The position numbers were made by a program, and so were the translations under genes. Positions 8,551 through 17,860 of a stretch of 64,000 bases of DNA are shown one piece after another (position 1 is the first letter of the stretch; each line of letters opens with the position of its first letter). Source of the DNA: Pseudomonas sp. GM74 (GTDB lineage: Bacteria > Pseudomonadota > Gammaproteobacteria > Pseudomonadales > Pseudomonadaceae); NCBI RefSeq assembly GCF_000282455.1, contig NZ_AKJG01000003.1, positions 1-64,000 on the forward strand, read 5' to 3'. Under the pieces are notes generated by a model, which ran no database searches, was not told the DNA's origin, and saw nothing but the letters and a program-made list of their open reading frames with translations.

Positions 8551-9447
8551 TCACTGCTTGCCCAACGCAAAGTTGGGCAGCGCGCTGACCGGCTGGTTGA
8601 ACTGGTATGGAATCGATACCAGCCCCAGCCCGGTATTGCGCTGCACCACGAAGTGCAAATGCGGCCCGGTACTGTTGCCGGTGTTGCCTGACAACGCCAA
8701 GGCGCTGCCCACCTGTACCCGCTGACCTTCCCGAACGCTGACCGAGCCTTTCTTCAGGTGCAGGTAAACACCCATGGTCCCGTCATCGTGCAGCACCCGC
8801 ACGAAATTGCCGGATGCGTCGGTACCGCGCCCGCTTTGCCTGTTCTCGGTTTTCACCACCACCCCGCCTCGCGCGGCAATGATCGGCGTACCCTCAGGCA
8901 TCGCGATGTCTATGGCGTAACGGCTCTTGGGCCCGAAGTGACTGTAGGGGCCGTTGGCACCCTGACTGATCCGGAACGGTCCGCCACGCCAGGGCAACGG
9001 ATACCGATAGCCCACCGTAGGCCCTGAGGGATCGCCCAGGGAGTATTTGAACTTCGGGACGTACGCGAGTGGCCTTCCACCTTTAGCCGCCTTGAACTGC
9101 GCCAGGCGAACGCTGCTGCGAAGCGGTATCACGCGCCGAATCGTCCCACCCGGCACACCGCTGGCGTTCTTCACCCCGGCAAAACTCAATTCGACTTCTA
9201 CCGGCGCATACAGGTCATTGCGCACGTACACGCTGTGCACGCCGTTCTTCTTCATGATGACGAGGCGCACCTGACGCTCGAGGTGCTCGACCATGCCATC
9301 GCGAAAAACGAACACATGGGCGCCTTTGCTGGGGCGGTCGCTATAGGAAACCACGCCATAGGCATCTTTGGATTTGTAGATGGTCATGGCCACGGTCGAG
9401 GTGGCGACCATGAACAGGCCACATAAAAGCAGCAGGCGCGTGAACAT
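8551..9447 (-). CDS. M23-family peptidoglycan endopeptidase, secreted
   Basis: A 298-residue exported protein. The signal peptide is about 1-20. Residues 21-40 (TIYKSKDAYGVVSYSDRP) look like a DUF4124-type segment. The LytM/M23 zinc metallopeptidase domain is C-terminal (about 160-275), with the metal-binding H-x3-6-D block HFGPKSRYAIDIA and the final H-x-H motif GPHLHF, so both metal sites are kept. It would cleave peptide cross-links in periplasmic peptidoglycan. No LysM or coiled coil is seen, so it is not a NlpD/EnvC activator of the usual build. Confidence 0.88.
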   Translation of the reverse strand: MFTRLLLLCGLFMVATSTVAMTIYKSKDAYGVVSYSDRPSKGAHVFVFRDGMVEHLERQVRLVIMKKNGVHSVYVRNDLYAPVEVELSFAGVKNASGVPGGTIRRVIPLRSSVRLAQFKAAKGGRPLAYVPKFKYSLGDPSGPTVGYRYPLPWRGGPFRISQGANGPYSHFGPKSRYAIDIAMPEGTPIIAARGGVVVKTENRQSGRGTDASGNFVRVLHDDGTMGVYLHLKKGSVSVREGQRVQVGSALALSGNTGNSTGPHLHFVVQRNTGLGLVSIPYQFNQPVSALPNFALGKQ

Positions 9448-9565
9448 GAGTAAGGATTCTGTCGAGTGAGATCTGGGATTGAGCCTAGCAGCTGCTATGG
9501 ACCCGGGTAGTCGGCAGATGTTTCAGTAAAGGTGTTCAGCAGATGTGCGGTAACAGTGATGACCC

Positions 9566-9662
9566 CTTCGCGAGCAAGTCGAATCGTCGCACCGCCGCCC
9601 CCACATTGGAATGCATTTCTAATGTGGGAGCGGCGGTGCGACGACTCGACTTGCTCGCGAAG
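9566..9662. repeat. Long chimeric REP palindrome
   Basis: The outer arms are the REP piece CTTCGCGAGCAAGTCGA and its complement; the inner arms are a different 20-odd-base palindrome (TCGTCGCACCGCCGC and complement). Together they make arms of about 42 bases, longer than the other copies. Confidence 0.85.
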
Positions 9663-9685
9663 ACGGACCAGCAGATAACGCTGTA

Positions 9686-10588
9686 TCAAGCGCCAGGAAT
9701 GAAGTGCTTCTGCGCCGTACCCCGCGCAATCAGGCGCGAGATGTAATCGAGCTTCTGCGCATCCTGGTCGACAAAGCGGAAGGTCAGTTGCAGCCAGTCG
9801 CTGTCGGGCTTCGGTTCGTGGGCCACGACGGCATGCAGATAGCCGTTGAGGCGGGCGATTTCGGCATTGTCGCCCTGCTCCAGGTCCAGCACGGCGCTGT
9901 CGAGGATCTGCGGCAAGGTCTCGGTGCGCTTGACCACCAACAGGGCTTCCTTGAGGCTCAAGGCCTTGATCACACATTGCGCGATGCCGTTGGGCAAACG
10001 CAGTTGACCCTGGCCACGGCCACTGGTGGGTGCCGAAGAGGCCGCAGGCGCCTTGACCGGCGGGCTGCTGAGCAAGCCTTTGGACGGTGCGGGCGGGGCT
10101 GTTGGCGTGGTGACGGGGGCCTTGCCAGCGGTCAAGGCGGCCAGGGAGTCGTTGGCGAATGCAGGGCTGGTCTTGGTCGCGGCCACGTTGATCAAGGCAT
10201 CGAGTTTGCCGACCTTGTGCAGCGCCTGCTTGACCTTGGTGATCAATTGTTCGTTGGTGAATGGCTTGCTGACGTAACCGGATACCCCGGCCTGGATCGC
10301 CTGGACGACGTTCTCCTTGTCGCCACGGCTGGTCACCATCACGAAAGGCATGGTTTTGAGGTTGTCTTGCTCGCGGCACCAGGTCAGCAGTTCCAGGCCG
10401 GACATTTCCGGCATTTCCCAGTCGCACAGGACCAGGTCGAAGGCTTCCTTGGCCAGCATGGCCTGGGCCTTTCTGCCGTTGATTGCATCTTCGATCCGCA
10501 TGCCCGGGAAATAATTGCGCAGGCACTTCTTCACCAGGTCACGAATGAACGACGCGTCGTCCACGACCAACACACTGACCTTACTCAT
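9686..10588 (-). CDS. CheY-like response regulator with C-terminal PilZ-like domain
   Basis: A 300-residue protein. The receiver domain (about 1-122) has DD at 9-10, the phospho-acceptor Asp in LVLCDWEMPE (about 55-58) and Lys in GYVSKPFTNE. A Pro/Ala-rich linker (about 140-190) leads to a C-terminal domain (about 195-300) whose end, LQLTFRFVDQDAQKLDYISRLI, resembles a PilZ domain. The RxxxR c-di-GMP-binding motif is not evident, so ligand binding is doubtful. The start is the ATG at 10588 (MSKVSVLVVDD) behind AAAGGGG. It lies just downstream of phoU, separated by a terminator, so it has its own promoter. Confidence 0.8.
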   Translation of the reverse strand: MSKVSVLVVDDASFIRDLVKKCLRNYFPGMRIEDAINGRKAQAMLAKEAFDLVLCDWEMPEMSGLELLTWCREQDNLKTMPFVMVTSRGDKENVVQAIQAGVSGYVSKPFTNEQLITKVKQALHKVGKLDALINVAATKTSPAFANDSLAALTAGKAPVTTPTAPPAPSKGLLSSPPVKAPAASSAPTSGRGQGQLRLPNGIAQCVIKALSLKEALLVVKRTETLPQILDSAVLDLEQGDNAEIARLNGYLHAVVAHEPKPDSDWLQLTFRFVDQDAQKLDYISRLIARGTAQKHFIPGA

Positions 10589-10716
10589 CCAAAACCCCTT
10601 TAAAAAATCCCGGCCAGCATACCGCTTTGCTGATGGCACTTTGCCAAAAACCTTCAGTCACGCCGGACTTTTCGTTCGCGGGGTGCTGCTTTTCGAATTC
10701 GTGAAGCGCAAACAAA

Positions 10717-10744
10717 AACGCCCGGCCAAAAGGCCGGGCGCTTT
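10717..10744 (-). terminator. Terminator of the pst-phoU operon
   Basis: Read on the minus strand, AGCGCCCGGCC-TTTT-GGCCGGGCG is followed by TTTTTG, 13 bases after the phoU stop. Confidence 0.88.
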
Positions 10745-10756
10745 ACTTGGGCAACC

Positions 10757-11518
10757 TTACTTATCGTCAGTTTTGCCCGGAACATTAGCGCTTTCGCCGG
10801 TTGTTCCTTCGACTTCTTCCTTCATGCGCTTGAGACCCAGGTGCCGCACGTCGGTGCCGCGTACCAGGTAGATCACCAGCTCCGAGATATTGCGCGCGTG
10901 GTCGCCGATACGCTCCAGCGAACGCAGTACCCAGATAATGCTCAGCACCCGCGAAATGGAACGCGGATCTTCCATCATGTAGGTGGCCAGCTCACGCAGG
11001 GCGGTCTTGTATTCGCGGTCGATGATCTTGTCGTACTGCGCCACCGACAAGGCCAGTTCGGCGTCGAAACGGGCGAAGGCGTCCAGTGCATCGCGGACCA
11101 TGTTGCGCACCTGGTCGCCGATGTGGCGCACTTCCACGTAACCACGCGGCGCTTCGCCTTCTTCGCACAGCTGGATGGCGCGACGGGCGATCTTGGTCGC
11201 TTCGTCACCGATGCGTTCCAGGTCGATCACCGACTTGGAAATGCTGATGATCAGGCGCAGGTCGGAAGCCGCCGGCTGACGACGGGCCAGAATGCGCAGG
11301 CATTCCTCGTCGATGTTGCGTTCCATCTGGTTGATCTGGTCGTCGATCTCGCGCACCTGCTGGGCCAGGCCGGAATCGGCCTCGATCAGCGCGGTCACCG
11401 CGTCGTTGACTTGCTTTTCCACCAGCCCGCCCATGGCCAGGAGGTGGCTGCGCACTTCCTCCAGTTCGGCGTTGAACTGCTGGGAGATGTGGTGTGTAAG
11501 GCCTTCCTTAGAAATCAT
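10757..11518 (-). CDS. phoU: Phosphate signalling protein PhoU
   Basis: A 253-residue cytoplasmic all-helical protein built of two PhoU three-helix repeats (about 20-110 and 125-215), each with an E-x3-D-x3-type metal site (EIDDQINQMERNIDEE and RIGDHARNI). It links PstSCAB transport activity to PhoR and keeps the regulon off at high phosphate. It is the last gene of the pst operon. The C-terminus carries an extra 25 residues rich in Glu, Lys and Thr. Confidence 0.96.
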   Translation of the reverse strand: MISKEGLTHHISQQFNAELEEVRSHLLAMGGLVEKQVNDAVTALIEADSGLAQQVREIDDQINQMERNIDEECLRILARRQPAASDLRLIISISKSVIDLERIGDEATKIARRAIQLCEEGEAPRGYVEVRHIGDQVRNMVRDALDAFARFDAELALSVAQYDKIIDREYKTALRELATYMMEDPRSISRVLSIIWVLRSLERIGDHARNISELVIYLVRGTDVRHLGLKRMKEEVEGTTGESANVPGKTDDK

Positions 11519-11534
11519 GTTGTCTGCTCCGCAA

Positions 11535-11632
11535 AAGCTGTGAGCTGCAAGCTACGAGCTGCAAGCTGATTTGTGTCGTTACTCGGATCGCTTCTACTTG
11601 CCGCTTGTAGCTTGACGCTTGCGGCTGTACGG
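11535..11632. repeat. AGCTGCAAGCT-type repeat between pstB and phoU
   Basis: GAGCTGCAAGCT occurs twice, 14 bases apart (11542-11553 and 11556-11567). Degenerate inverted versions (GCTTGTAGCTTGACGCTTG) fill 11590-11620. The block can fold into a large imperfect hairpin inside the pst-phoU transcript, where it might affect relative expression of the two genes. Confidence 0.65.
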
Positions 11633-12466
11633 CTAGCCGTACCGGCCCGTGATGTAGTCTTCGGTCTGCTTCTTCGCCGGATTGGTGAACAGGGTATCGG
11701 TGTCGCCAAACTCGACCAGCTTGCCCATGTACATGAACGCTGTGTAGTCGGACACCCGCGCCGCCTGTTGCATGTTGTGGGTCACGATCACGATGGTGAA
11801 CTTGGATTTCAGTTCGTAGATCAGCTCTTCGACTTTCAGCGTGGAAATCGGGTCGAGTGCCGAGCACGGTTCGTCGAGCAGCAGCACTTCCGGCTCTACG
11901 GCGATGGTGCGGGCGATCACCAGACGCTGCTGCTGACCACCGGACAGGCCCAGTGCCGACTCGTGCAGACGGTCCTTGACCTCGTCCCACAGTGCCGCGC
12001 CTTTCAACGCCCACTCAACGGCTTCATCGAGCACGCGCTTCTTGTTGATGCCCTGGATGCGCAGGCCGTAGACCACGTTTTCGTAGATGGTTTTCGGGAA
12101 CGGGTTGGGCTTCTGGAACACCATGCCGACGCGACGACGCAGCTCGGCCACGTCTTCGCCCTTGCGGTAGATGTTGTTGCCGTACAGGTTGATCTCACCT
12201 TCAACGCGGCAGCCGTCAACCAGGTCGTTCATGCGGTTGAAGGTACGCAGCAGCGTCGACTTGCCACAGCCGGACGGGCCGATGAAGGCGGTCACGCGCT
12301 GTTTCGGGATGTTCATGCTGACGTCGTACAGCGCTTGTTTTTCGCCGTAGAACAGGCTCAGGCCCGGCACTTCGATGGCTACGGTTTCCTGTTCGAGATT
12401 CAGGCTCTGTTTGTCGCGACCCAATGCCGACATGTTGATGCCGTGGGTATGTGCTTCGTGCTGCAT
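11633..12466 (-). CDS. pstB: Phosphate ABC transporter ATPase PstB
   Basis: A 277-residue ABC ATPase with Walker A GPSGCGKS (about 60-67), Q-loop FQKPNPFP, signature LSGGQQQR, Walker B VLLLDEP and the switch His in VTHNMQQA. It energises phosphate import through PstC and PstA. It has an N-terminal extension of about 25 residues over E. coli PstB, starting [13 protein letters not shown] 184-base gap with a REP palindrome separates it from pstA upstream. Confidence 0.97.
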   Translation of the reverse strand: MQHEAHTHGINMSALGRDKQSLNLEQETVAIEVPGLSLFYGEKQALYDVSMNIPKQRVTAFIGPSGCGKSTLLRTFNRMNDLVDGCRVEGEINLYGNNIYRKGEDVAELRRRVGMVFQKPNPFPKTIYENVVYGLRIQGINKKRVLDEAVEWALKGAALWDEVKDRLHESALGLSGGQQQRLVIARTIAVEPEVLLLDEPCSALDPISTLKVEELIYELKSKFTIVIVTHNMQQAARVSDYTAFMYMGKLVEFGDTDTLFTNPAKKQTEDYITGRYG

Positions 12467-12552
12467 GGGAGGCTCCCTGTGCTAACAAATTCGGTTCGTT
12501 TAACCGCTGGTCCAGCCAGCGGGTTACTCAAAATTCATGTCTGGCTGAGGCC

Positions 12553-12643
12553 CCTGTGGGAGCTGGCTTGCCAGCGATGCAGACGATGCGGTTTATCGGT
12601 AACACCGCAGTCATGCCATCGCTGGCAAGCCAGCTCCCACAGG
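12553..12643. repeat. REP palindrome (GAGCTGGCTTGCCAGCGATG subtype)
   Basis: CCTGTGGGAGCTGGCTTGCC... and its complement flank a loop in the pstA-pstB gap. The core differs from the CTCGCGA copies elsewhere in the window. Confidence 0.85.
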
Positions 12644-12650
12644 ATTCGTA

Positions 12651-14321
12651 TTAACTATCCAGCGCCTTGTACTTCTCGCGCAGGTGGTTACGGATGTACA
12701 CCGCCGACAGGTTCAATGTCGCGATCACCAGCACCAGCAGCAGCGCCGTGGCGTACACCAGCGGTCGCGCGGCTTCGACGTTCGGGCTCTGGAAGCCGAC
12801 GTCATAGATGTGGAAGCCCAGGTGCATGATCTTCTGGTCCAGGTGCAGGTACGGGTAGTTACCGTCCACCGGCAGCGACGGCGCCAGTTTCACCACACCC
12901 ACCAGCATCAGCGGCGCCACTTCACCCGCGGCGCGAGCCACGGCGAGGATCATGCCGGTCATCATCGCCGGGCTGGCCATCGGCAGCACGATCTTCCACA
13001 AGGTTTCAGCCTTGGTCGCGCCGAGGGCCAACGAGCCTTCACGCACGGTGCGAGGAATCCGCGCCAGGCCTTCTTCGGTGGCCACGATCACCACCGGCAC
13101 CGCCAGCAGCGCCAGGGTCAGCGAAGCCCAGAGCAGACCCGGCGTACCGAAGGTCGGTGCCGGCAGTGCTTCCGGGAAGAACAGACGGTCGAGCGAGCCA
13201 CCCAGCACATAGACGAAGAAGCCCAGGCCGAACACGCCATATACGATGGCCGGAACGCCCGCCAGGTTGTTCACCGCGATGCGGATCACCCGGGTCAGCG
13301 CGTTCTGCTTGGCGTATTCACGCAGGTACACCGCCGCCAGCACGCCGAACGGGGTCACGATCATCGCCATGATCAGGGTCATCATCACGGTGCCGAAGAT
13401 GGCCGGGAAGATCCCGCCTTCGGTGTTCGCTTCACGCGGATCGTCGCTCAGGAACTCCCAGACCTTGCTGAAGTAGAAACCGATCTTGGTGGTCGTGCTC
13501 ATGGCGTTCGGCTGGTAGGCGTGAACCACTTTGCCGATGCCGATTTCGATTTCCTTACCGTTCGCATCGCGGGCGGTCAGGCTGTCGCGGTTGAACTGCG
13601 CATGCAGATCGTTCAGGCGCGCCTCCACATCCTGGTAGCGGGCATTGAGTTCGGCGCGCTCCGATTCCATGTCCGCTTGTGCGGTGGCGTCGAGCTTGCC
13701 ATCCAGCTCCAGCTTGCGACCGTGCAAGCGGACGCGCTCGAGACCGGCGTTGATCGCGCCGATGTCGGTTTTTTCCAGGTTCTTGAGCTGTGCGGCCAGC
13801 TTGTTGACGCGGTCGACACGGGCCTGCAACTCAGGCCATGCGGCTTCGCCTTCAGCGACAACCTTGCCGTCCTGTTTGACGTTGACCAGGTAACCGTAGA
13901 AGTTGCCCCACTCACGCCGCTCGATCGCCATCAGCTCCGGCGGCGTCGTCTGCTTGGTCAGCCACTCGCCGACGATCCAGGTGAAGTCGTTGCCGTTCAG
14001 GTCACGGTTGCCGACCTTGATCAGCTCGCGGGTCATGAATTCCGGGCCTTCGTCAGGCACCGGCAGGCCGGCGCTCTTAAGGCGGGCACGGGGTACTTCT
14101 TCTTTCTGTACCACTTCGCCAATGACCAGGTGTTGGCCCTGGCCCGGCACGTCGTAGCTGGCGTGGATCAGATCCGCCGGCCAGAAGTGACCCAGGCCAC
14201 GCACGGCAATCACTGCCAGCAGGCCAATGGTCATGATGACCGCGATGGACACCGCGCCACCGCTGATCCAGACGCCGGGGGCGCCGCTCTTGAACCATCC
14301 TTTCAGGGAGTTCTGTTTCAC
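12651..14321 (-). CDS. pstA: Phosphate ABC transporter permease PstA (long form)
   Basis: A 556-residue inner-membrane permease, nearly twice the length of E. coli PstA (296). TM1 is at about 17-40. A large periplasmic insertion follows (about 42-305) that includes a heptad-rich, probably coiled-coil stretch (about 163-244: RVNKLAAQLKNLEKTD and later). The MetI-type permease core (about 306-550) carries the ABC-contact EAA loop RTVREGSLALGATKAETLW. It pairs with PstC to form the phosphate channel. The pstC stop lies 15 bases upstream of its start. Confidence 0.93.
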   Translation of the reverse strand: MKQNSLKGWFKSGAPGVWISGGAVSIAVIMTIGLLAVIAVRGLGHFWPADLIHASYDVPGQGQHLVIGEVVQKEEVPRARLKSAGLPVPDEGPEFMTRELIKVGNRDLNGNDFTWIVGEWLTKQTTPPELMAIERREWGNFYGYLVNVKQDGKVVAEGEAAWPELQARVDRVNKLAAQLKNLEKTDIGAINAGLERVRLHGRKLELDGKLDATAQADMESERAELNARYQDVEARLNDLHAQFNRDSLTARDANGKEIEIGIGKVVHAYQPNAMSTTTKIGFYFSKVWEFLSDDPREANTEGGIFPAIFGTVMMTLIMAMIVTPFGVLAAVYLREYAKQNALTRVIRIAVNNLAGVPAIVYGVFGLGFFVYVLGGSLDRLFFPEALPAPTFGTPGLLWASLTLALLAVPVVIVATEEGLARIPRTVREGSLALGATKAETLWKIVLPMASPAMMTGMILAVARAAGEVAPLMLVGVVKLAPSLPVDGNYPYLHLDQKIMHLGFHIYDVGFQSPNVEAARPLVYATALLLVLVIATLNLSAVYIRNHLREKYKALDS

Positions 14322-14336
14322 AGACTTCTACCTTTC

Positions 14337-16619
14337 TTAAAGCGACGAGTATTTCTTGCGCAGACGCTGACGAATCAGCTCCGCGAGGGTGTTCATGACG
14401 AAGGTGAACAACAGCAGCACCAGCGCCGAGAGGAACAGCACGCGGTAGTGGCTGCCGCCGACTTCCGATTCGGGCATTTCCACTGCAACGTTGGCCGCCA
14501 GGGTGCGCAGGCCTTCGAACAGGTTCATTTCCATGACCGGAGTGTTACCGGTGGCCATCAACACGATCATGGTTTCACCGACCGCACGGCCCATGCCGAT
14601 CATCAGTGCCGAGAAGATGCCCGGGCTCGCGGTGAGGATCACCACGCGGGTCATGGTCTGCCACGGCGTGGCACCGAGGGCCAGGGAGCCCAGGGTCAGG
14701 CCGCGAGGCACGCTGAACACGGCGTCTTCGGCGATCGAGTAGATGTTCGGGATGACCGCGAAGCCCATGGCCAGGCCGACCACCAGGGCGTTGCGCTGGT
14801 CGTAGGTGATGCCCAGGTCATGGGAGATCCACATGCGCATGTCGCCACCGAAGAACCAGTTCTCCATGAACGGGCTCATGTACAGCGACAACCAGCCCAC
14901 AAACAGGATCACCGGAATCAGCAGCGCACTTTCCCAGCCATCCGGGACTTTCAGGCGGATCGACTCAGGCAGGCGGCTGAAGGTGAAACCGGCGACCAGG
15001 ATGCCGATCGGCAGCAACATCAGCAGGCTGAAGATGCCAGGCAAGTGCCCTTCCACATACGGCGCGAGGAACAGGCCGGCGAAGAAGCCGAGGATCACCG
15101 TCGGCATCGCTTCCATCAACTCGATCACCGGCTTGACCTTGCGGCGCATGCCCGGGGCCATGAAGTACGCGGTGTAGATCGCAGCGGCAACGGCCAGTGG
15201 AGCGGCCAGCAGCATGGCGTAGAACGCGGCTTTCAGGGTACCGAAGGTCAGCGGCGACAGGCTCAGCTTGGGTTCGAAGTCAGTGTTGGCGGCGGTCGAT
15301 TGCCAGACGTATTTAGGCTCGTCGTAGTTCTCGTACCAGACCTTGCTCCACAGTGCGCTCCACGAGACTTCCGGGTGCGGGTTGTCGAGCAGCAGCGGGT
15401 GCAATTTGCCGCCGGCTTCCACGATCACGCGGTTGGCACGAGGCGACAGACCGAAAATGCCCTGGCCTTCAGCGACCGGCTCCACCAGCAAGGTACGGTG
15501 CGCGGTACTGTGGAACACGCCGAGCTTGCCGGAAGCGTCGAGGGCAACGAAGCCCTTGCGGCGTTCTTCGGCAGTGATTTCAACGATAGGCGTGGTGCCC
15601 ATCTGGAAGGTGCGGATCTGTTTCAGACGCTGTTCGCCATCCGGATCGCGAGCCATGAACCATTGGGCCAGGCCACCTTTGGAGTCACCGATGATCAGCG
15701 AGATACCACCCACCAGCTGAGTGCTGACCGTGACTTGCGCTTCACCGTCTTCTAGCAGTTTGTAGCGACCGTTGAGGCTCTTGTCGCGCAGGCTGAACAC
15801 GTCGGCCTGGGCGCGCCCGTTGACCACGTAAAGCCACTGCTGACGCGGGTCGACGAAAATATTCTTCACCGGCTCGTTCATCTGCGGCAGTTCGATGCGT
15901 TTCTGCTCGTTGGTGACTTCACCGGTCATCATGTTTTCTTCGCTGGTCAGCGACAGAACATTGAGTTGCGAACCGGTGGAGCCGACCAGCATCAGGGTCG
16001 AATCGTTGGCGTTGAGGCTGACGTGCTCCAGCGCGCCACCGGCTTCGTTCACCGCGATTGGCGCTTCGCCATACGGGTATTCGATGGCCGGGGTGATGGT
16101 CTTCTTGCCTTCCGGGTAGCTGACTTTATAGGTATGACGGAACACCAGGGCCTGGCCGTTGGACAGGCCCACCGCCACCAGCGGGTGACCCGGCTGGTCT
16201 TCCCCGATGGAGGTCACGGTGGTTCCGGCCGGGATCGACAGATCGACGCGCTTGAGTTCGGCGCCACTGTCGATGTCGAAGAACAATGCCTGGCCCTTGT
16301 CGGAAATCCGCATCGCAACCTGGTTCTGCTCTTCCAGGGAGATCATCAGCGGCTTGCCGGCGTCTTGCATCCAGGCGGGCGTGATGGCGTCCCTGGACGT
16401 CAGGCTGGCACCCTGGAACAGGGGCGCGACGACGTAGGCAAGGAAGAAGAAGATCAAGGTGATCGCGCCCAGAACAGCGAGGCCGCCAACAAGGACGTAC
16501 CAGCGGGTCAGGCGATCTTTGAGCGCGCGAATGCGGCGCTTGCGTTGTAGCTCAGGCGTATTGAAATCAATTCGCTTGGGGGGATTAGTAGTCATGTTGG
16601 AATTGGCCAGATCATTCAT
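14337..16619 (-). CDS. pstC: Phosphate ABC transporter permease PstC (long form)
   Basis: A 760-residue permease, far longer than E. coli PstC (319). TM1 is at about 45-70 and is followed by a periplasmic domain of about 370 residues with repeated beta-rich segments. The permease core (about 440-755) contains the EAA loop FSVPRGLTLGSLALGATPWQ. The ATG at 16619 (MNDLANS) has AGGGTG upstream. The Pho box ends only 22 bases before it, so the mRNA may be nearly leaderless, or translation may begin at the next ATG (16595, MTTNPP). It would form the channel with PstA. Confidence 0.92.
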   Translation of the reverse strand: MNDLANSNMTTNPPKRIDFNTPELQRKRRIRALKDRLTRWYVLVGGLAVLGAITLIFFFLAYVVAPLFQGASLTSRDAITPAWMQDAGKPLMISLEEQNQVAMRISDKGQALFFDIDSGAELKRVDLSIPAGTTVTSIGEDQPGHPLVAVGLSNGQALVFRHTYKVSYPEGKKTITPAIEYPYGEAPIAVNEAGGALEHVSLNANDSTLMLVGSTGSQLNVLSLTSEENMMTGEVTNEQKRIELPQMNEPVKNIFVDPRQQWLYVVNGRAQADVFSLRDKSLNGRYKLLEDGEAQVTVSTQLVGGISLIIGDSKGGLAQWFMARDPDGEQRLKQIRTFQMGTTPIVEITAEERRKGFVALDASGKLGVFHSTAHRTLLVEPVAEGQGIFGLSPRANRVIVEAGGKLHPLLLDNPHPEVSWSALWSKVWYENYDEPKYVWQSTAANTDFEPKLSLSPLTFGTLKAAFYAMLLAAPLAVAAAIYTAYFMAPGMRRKVKPVIELMEAMPTVILGFFAGLFLAPYVEGHLPGIFSLLMLLPIGILVAGFTFSRLPESIRLKVPDGWESALLIPVILFVGWLSLYMSPFMENWFFGGDMRMWISHDLGITYDQRNALVVGLAMGFAVIPNIYSIAEDAVFSVPRGLTLGSLALGATPWQTMTRVVILTASPGIFSALMIGMGRAVGETMIVLMATGNTPVMEMNLFEGLRTLAANVAVEMPESEVGGSHYRVLFLSALVLLLFTFVMNTLAELIRQRLRKKYSSL

Positions 16620-16641
16620 GCGCACACCCTAGCGATCCTGT

Positions 16642-16659
16642 ATGACAGAAAGATGACAA
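16642..16659 (-). promoter_or_regulatory. Pho box of pstC
   Basis: On the minus strand TTGTCAT-CTTT-CTGTCAT is a near-perfect 7-4-7 Pho box. It lies between pstS and pstC, so pstCAB-phoU can be induced independently of pstS read-through. Confidence 0.88.
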
Positions 16660-16721
16660 TGCAGTGACGCAACAAATCCGCCGCTAGCGATAACCAGCAG
16701 TGGATAGAGAATTAGAGGTGT

Positions 16722-16775
16722 ATGGGGGCGGCACCTGCCGCCCCCATGTGAGTCCGAGGAGTTCACCTCGGACTC
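16722..16775 (-). terminator. Tandem hairpins after pstS
   Basis: GAGTCCGAGG/CCTCGGACTC (16750-16775) and ATGGGGGCGGCA/TGCCGCCCCCAT (16722-16747) follow the pstS stop. Neither has a T-run, so they may act as a weak terminator or mRNA-stabilising structure that raises pstS over pstCAB. Confidence 0.65.
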
Positions 16776-16781
16776 AATTTG

Positions 16782-17783
16782 TTACTTTTTTGCGACTTCA
16801 GCGCCGCCTTCCGCCAGACCCAGGTCAGCCAGTGCTTTTGCAGCAACCTTGGCCGGCAGTGGGATGTAACCGTCTTTCACTACAACTTCCTGACCCTGTT
16901 TCGACAGAACCAGTTTCACGAACTCGGCTTCCAGCGGGGCCAGAGGCTTGTTCGGGGCTTTGTTGACGTACACGTACAGGAAGCGGGACAGCGGGTACTT
17001 GCCGTTCAGGGCGTTTTCTTCGGTGTCTTCGATGAAGTCCTGGCTGCCTTTCTTGGCCAGGGCCACAGTCTTCACGCTAGCGGTCTTGTAGCCGATGCCC
17101 GAGTAACCGATGCCGTTCAGCGAGGAGCTGATCGACTGAACGACCGAAGCCGAACCTGGTTGCTCGTTCACGTTAGGCTTGTAGTCGCCCTTGCACAGAG
17201 CTTCTTCCTTGAAGTAGCCGTAGGTGCCGGATACCGAGTTACGACCGAACAGTTGAACCGGCTTGTTGGCCAGGTCGCCGGTTACGCCCAGGTCACCCCA
17301 GGTTTTGACTTCGGTCTTGGCGCCGCACAGACGAGTGGACGAGAAGATCGCGTCGACCTGTTCCATGGTCAGGTGCTGGATCGGGTTGTCCTTGTGGACG
17401 AATACAGCCAGGGCGTCCACGGCAACCGGGATAGCGGTTGGCTTGTAGCCGTACTTCTGCTCGAAGGCAGCCAGTTCGGTGTCCTTCATCTTGCGGCTCA
17501 TCGGGCCCAGGTTGGAGGTGCCTTCAGTCAGCGCAGGTGGCGCAGTGGCGGAGCCAGCGGCCTGAATCTGGATGTTTACGTTCGGGTATTCTTTTTTGTA
17601 GTTCTCAGCCCAGAGGGTCATGAGGTTGGCCAGGGTATCGGAGCCGACGCTGGACAGGTTGCCCGACACACCAGTGGTCTTGGTGTAGCTCGGGATAGCA
17701 GGGTCAACAGCGGCAACCGCGTTGGCAGTCGCAACGCCAGCAGCGACAAAAGTCATTGCCGCCATCAAACGCTTCAGTTTCAT
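16782..17783 (-). CDS. pstS: Periplasmic phosphate-binding protein PstS
   Basis: A 333-residue protein with a signal peptide (about 1-25, cleaved near AVA-AVDP). Phosphate-site residues are seen in GSDTLANLM and in [14 protein letters not shown], and SGIGYK is also conserved. It captures phosphate in the periplasm for PstCAB. It belongs to the shorter PstS type common in Pseudomonas. A Pho box lies 78 bases upstream of the start. Confidence 0.95.
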   Translation of the reverse strand: MKLKRLMAAMTFVAAGVATANAVAAVDPAIPSYTKTTGVSGNLSSVGSDTLANLMTLWAENYKKEYPNVNIQIQAAGSATAPPALTEGTSNLGPMSRKMKDTELAAFEQKYGYKPTAIPVAVDALAVFVHKDNPIQHLTMEQVDAIFSSTRLCGAKTEVKTWGDLGVTGDLANKPVQLFGRNSVSGTYGYFKEEALCKGDYKPNVNEQPGSASVVQSISSSLNGIGYSGIGYKTASVKTVALAKKGSQDFIEDTEENALNGKYPLSRFLYVYVNKAPNKPLAPLEAEFVKLVLSKQGQEVVVKDGYIPLPAKVAAKALADLGLAEGGAEVAKK

Positions 17784-17860
17784 GCCTTACTCCTAGCAGA
17801 TAGGGTGTGTTATTCGGGGCCAAGTATCAGCAGGCCGTGTGAACACTCTATGGCTGAAAT

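Noticed and set aside
12684..15755. A 1023-codon open frame on the + strand through pstA and pstC
   Set aside because: It is antisense to two well-recognised permease genes, is rich in His, Gln, Arg and Asp as usual for shadow frames of GC-rich genes, and has no recognisable domain.
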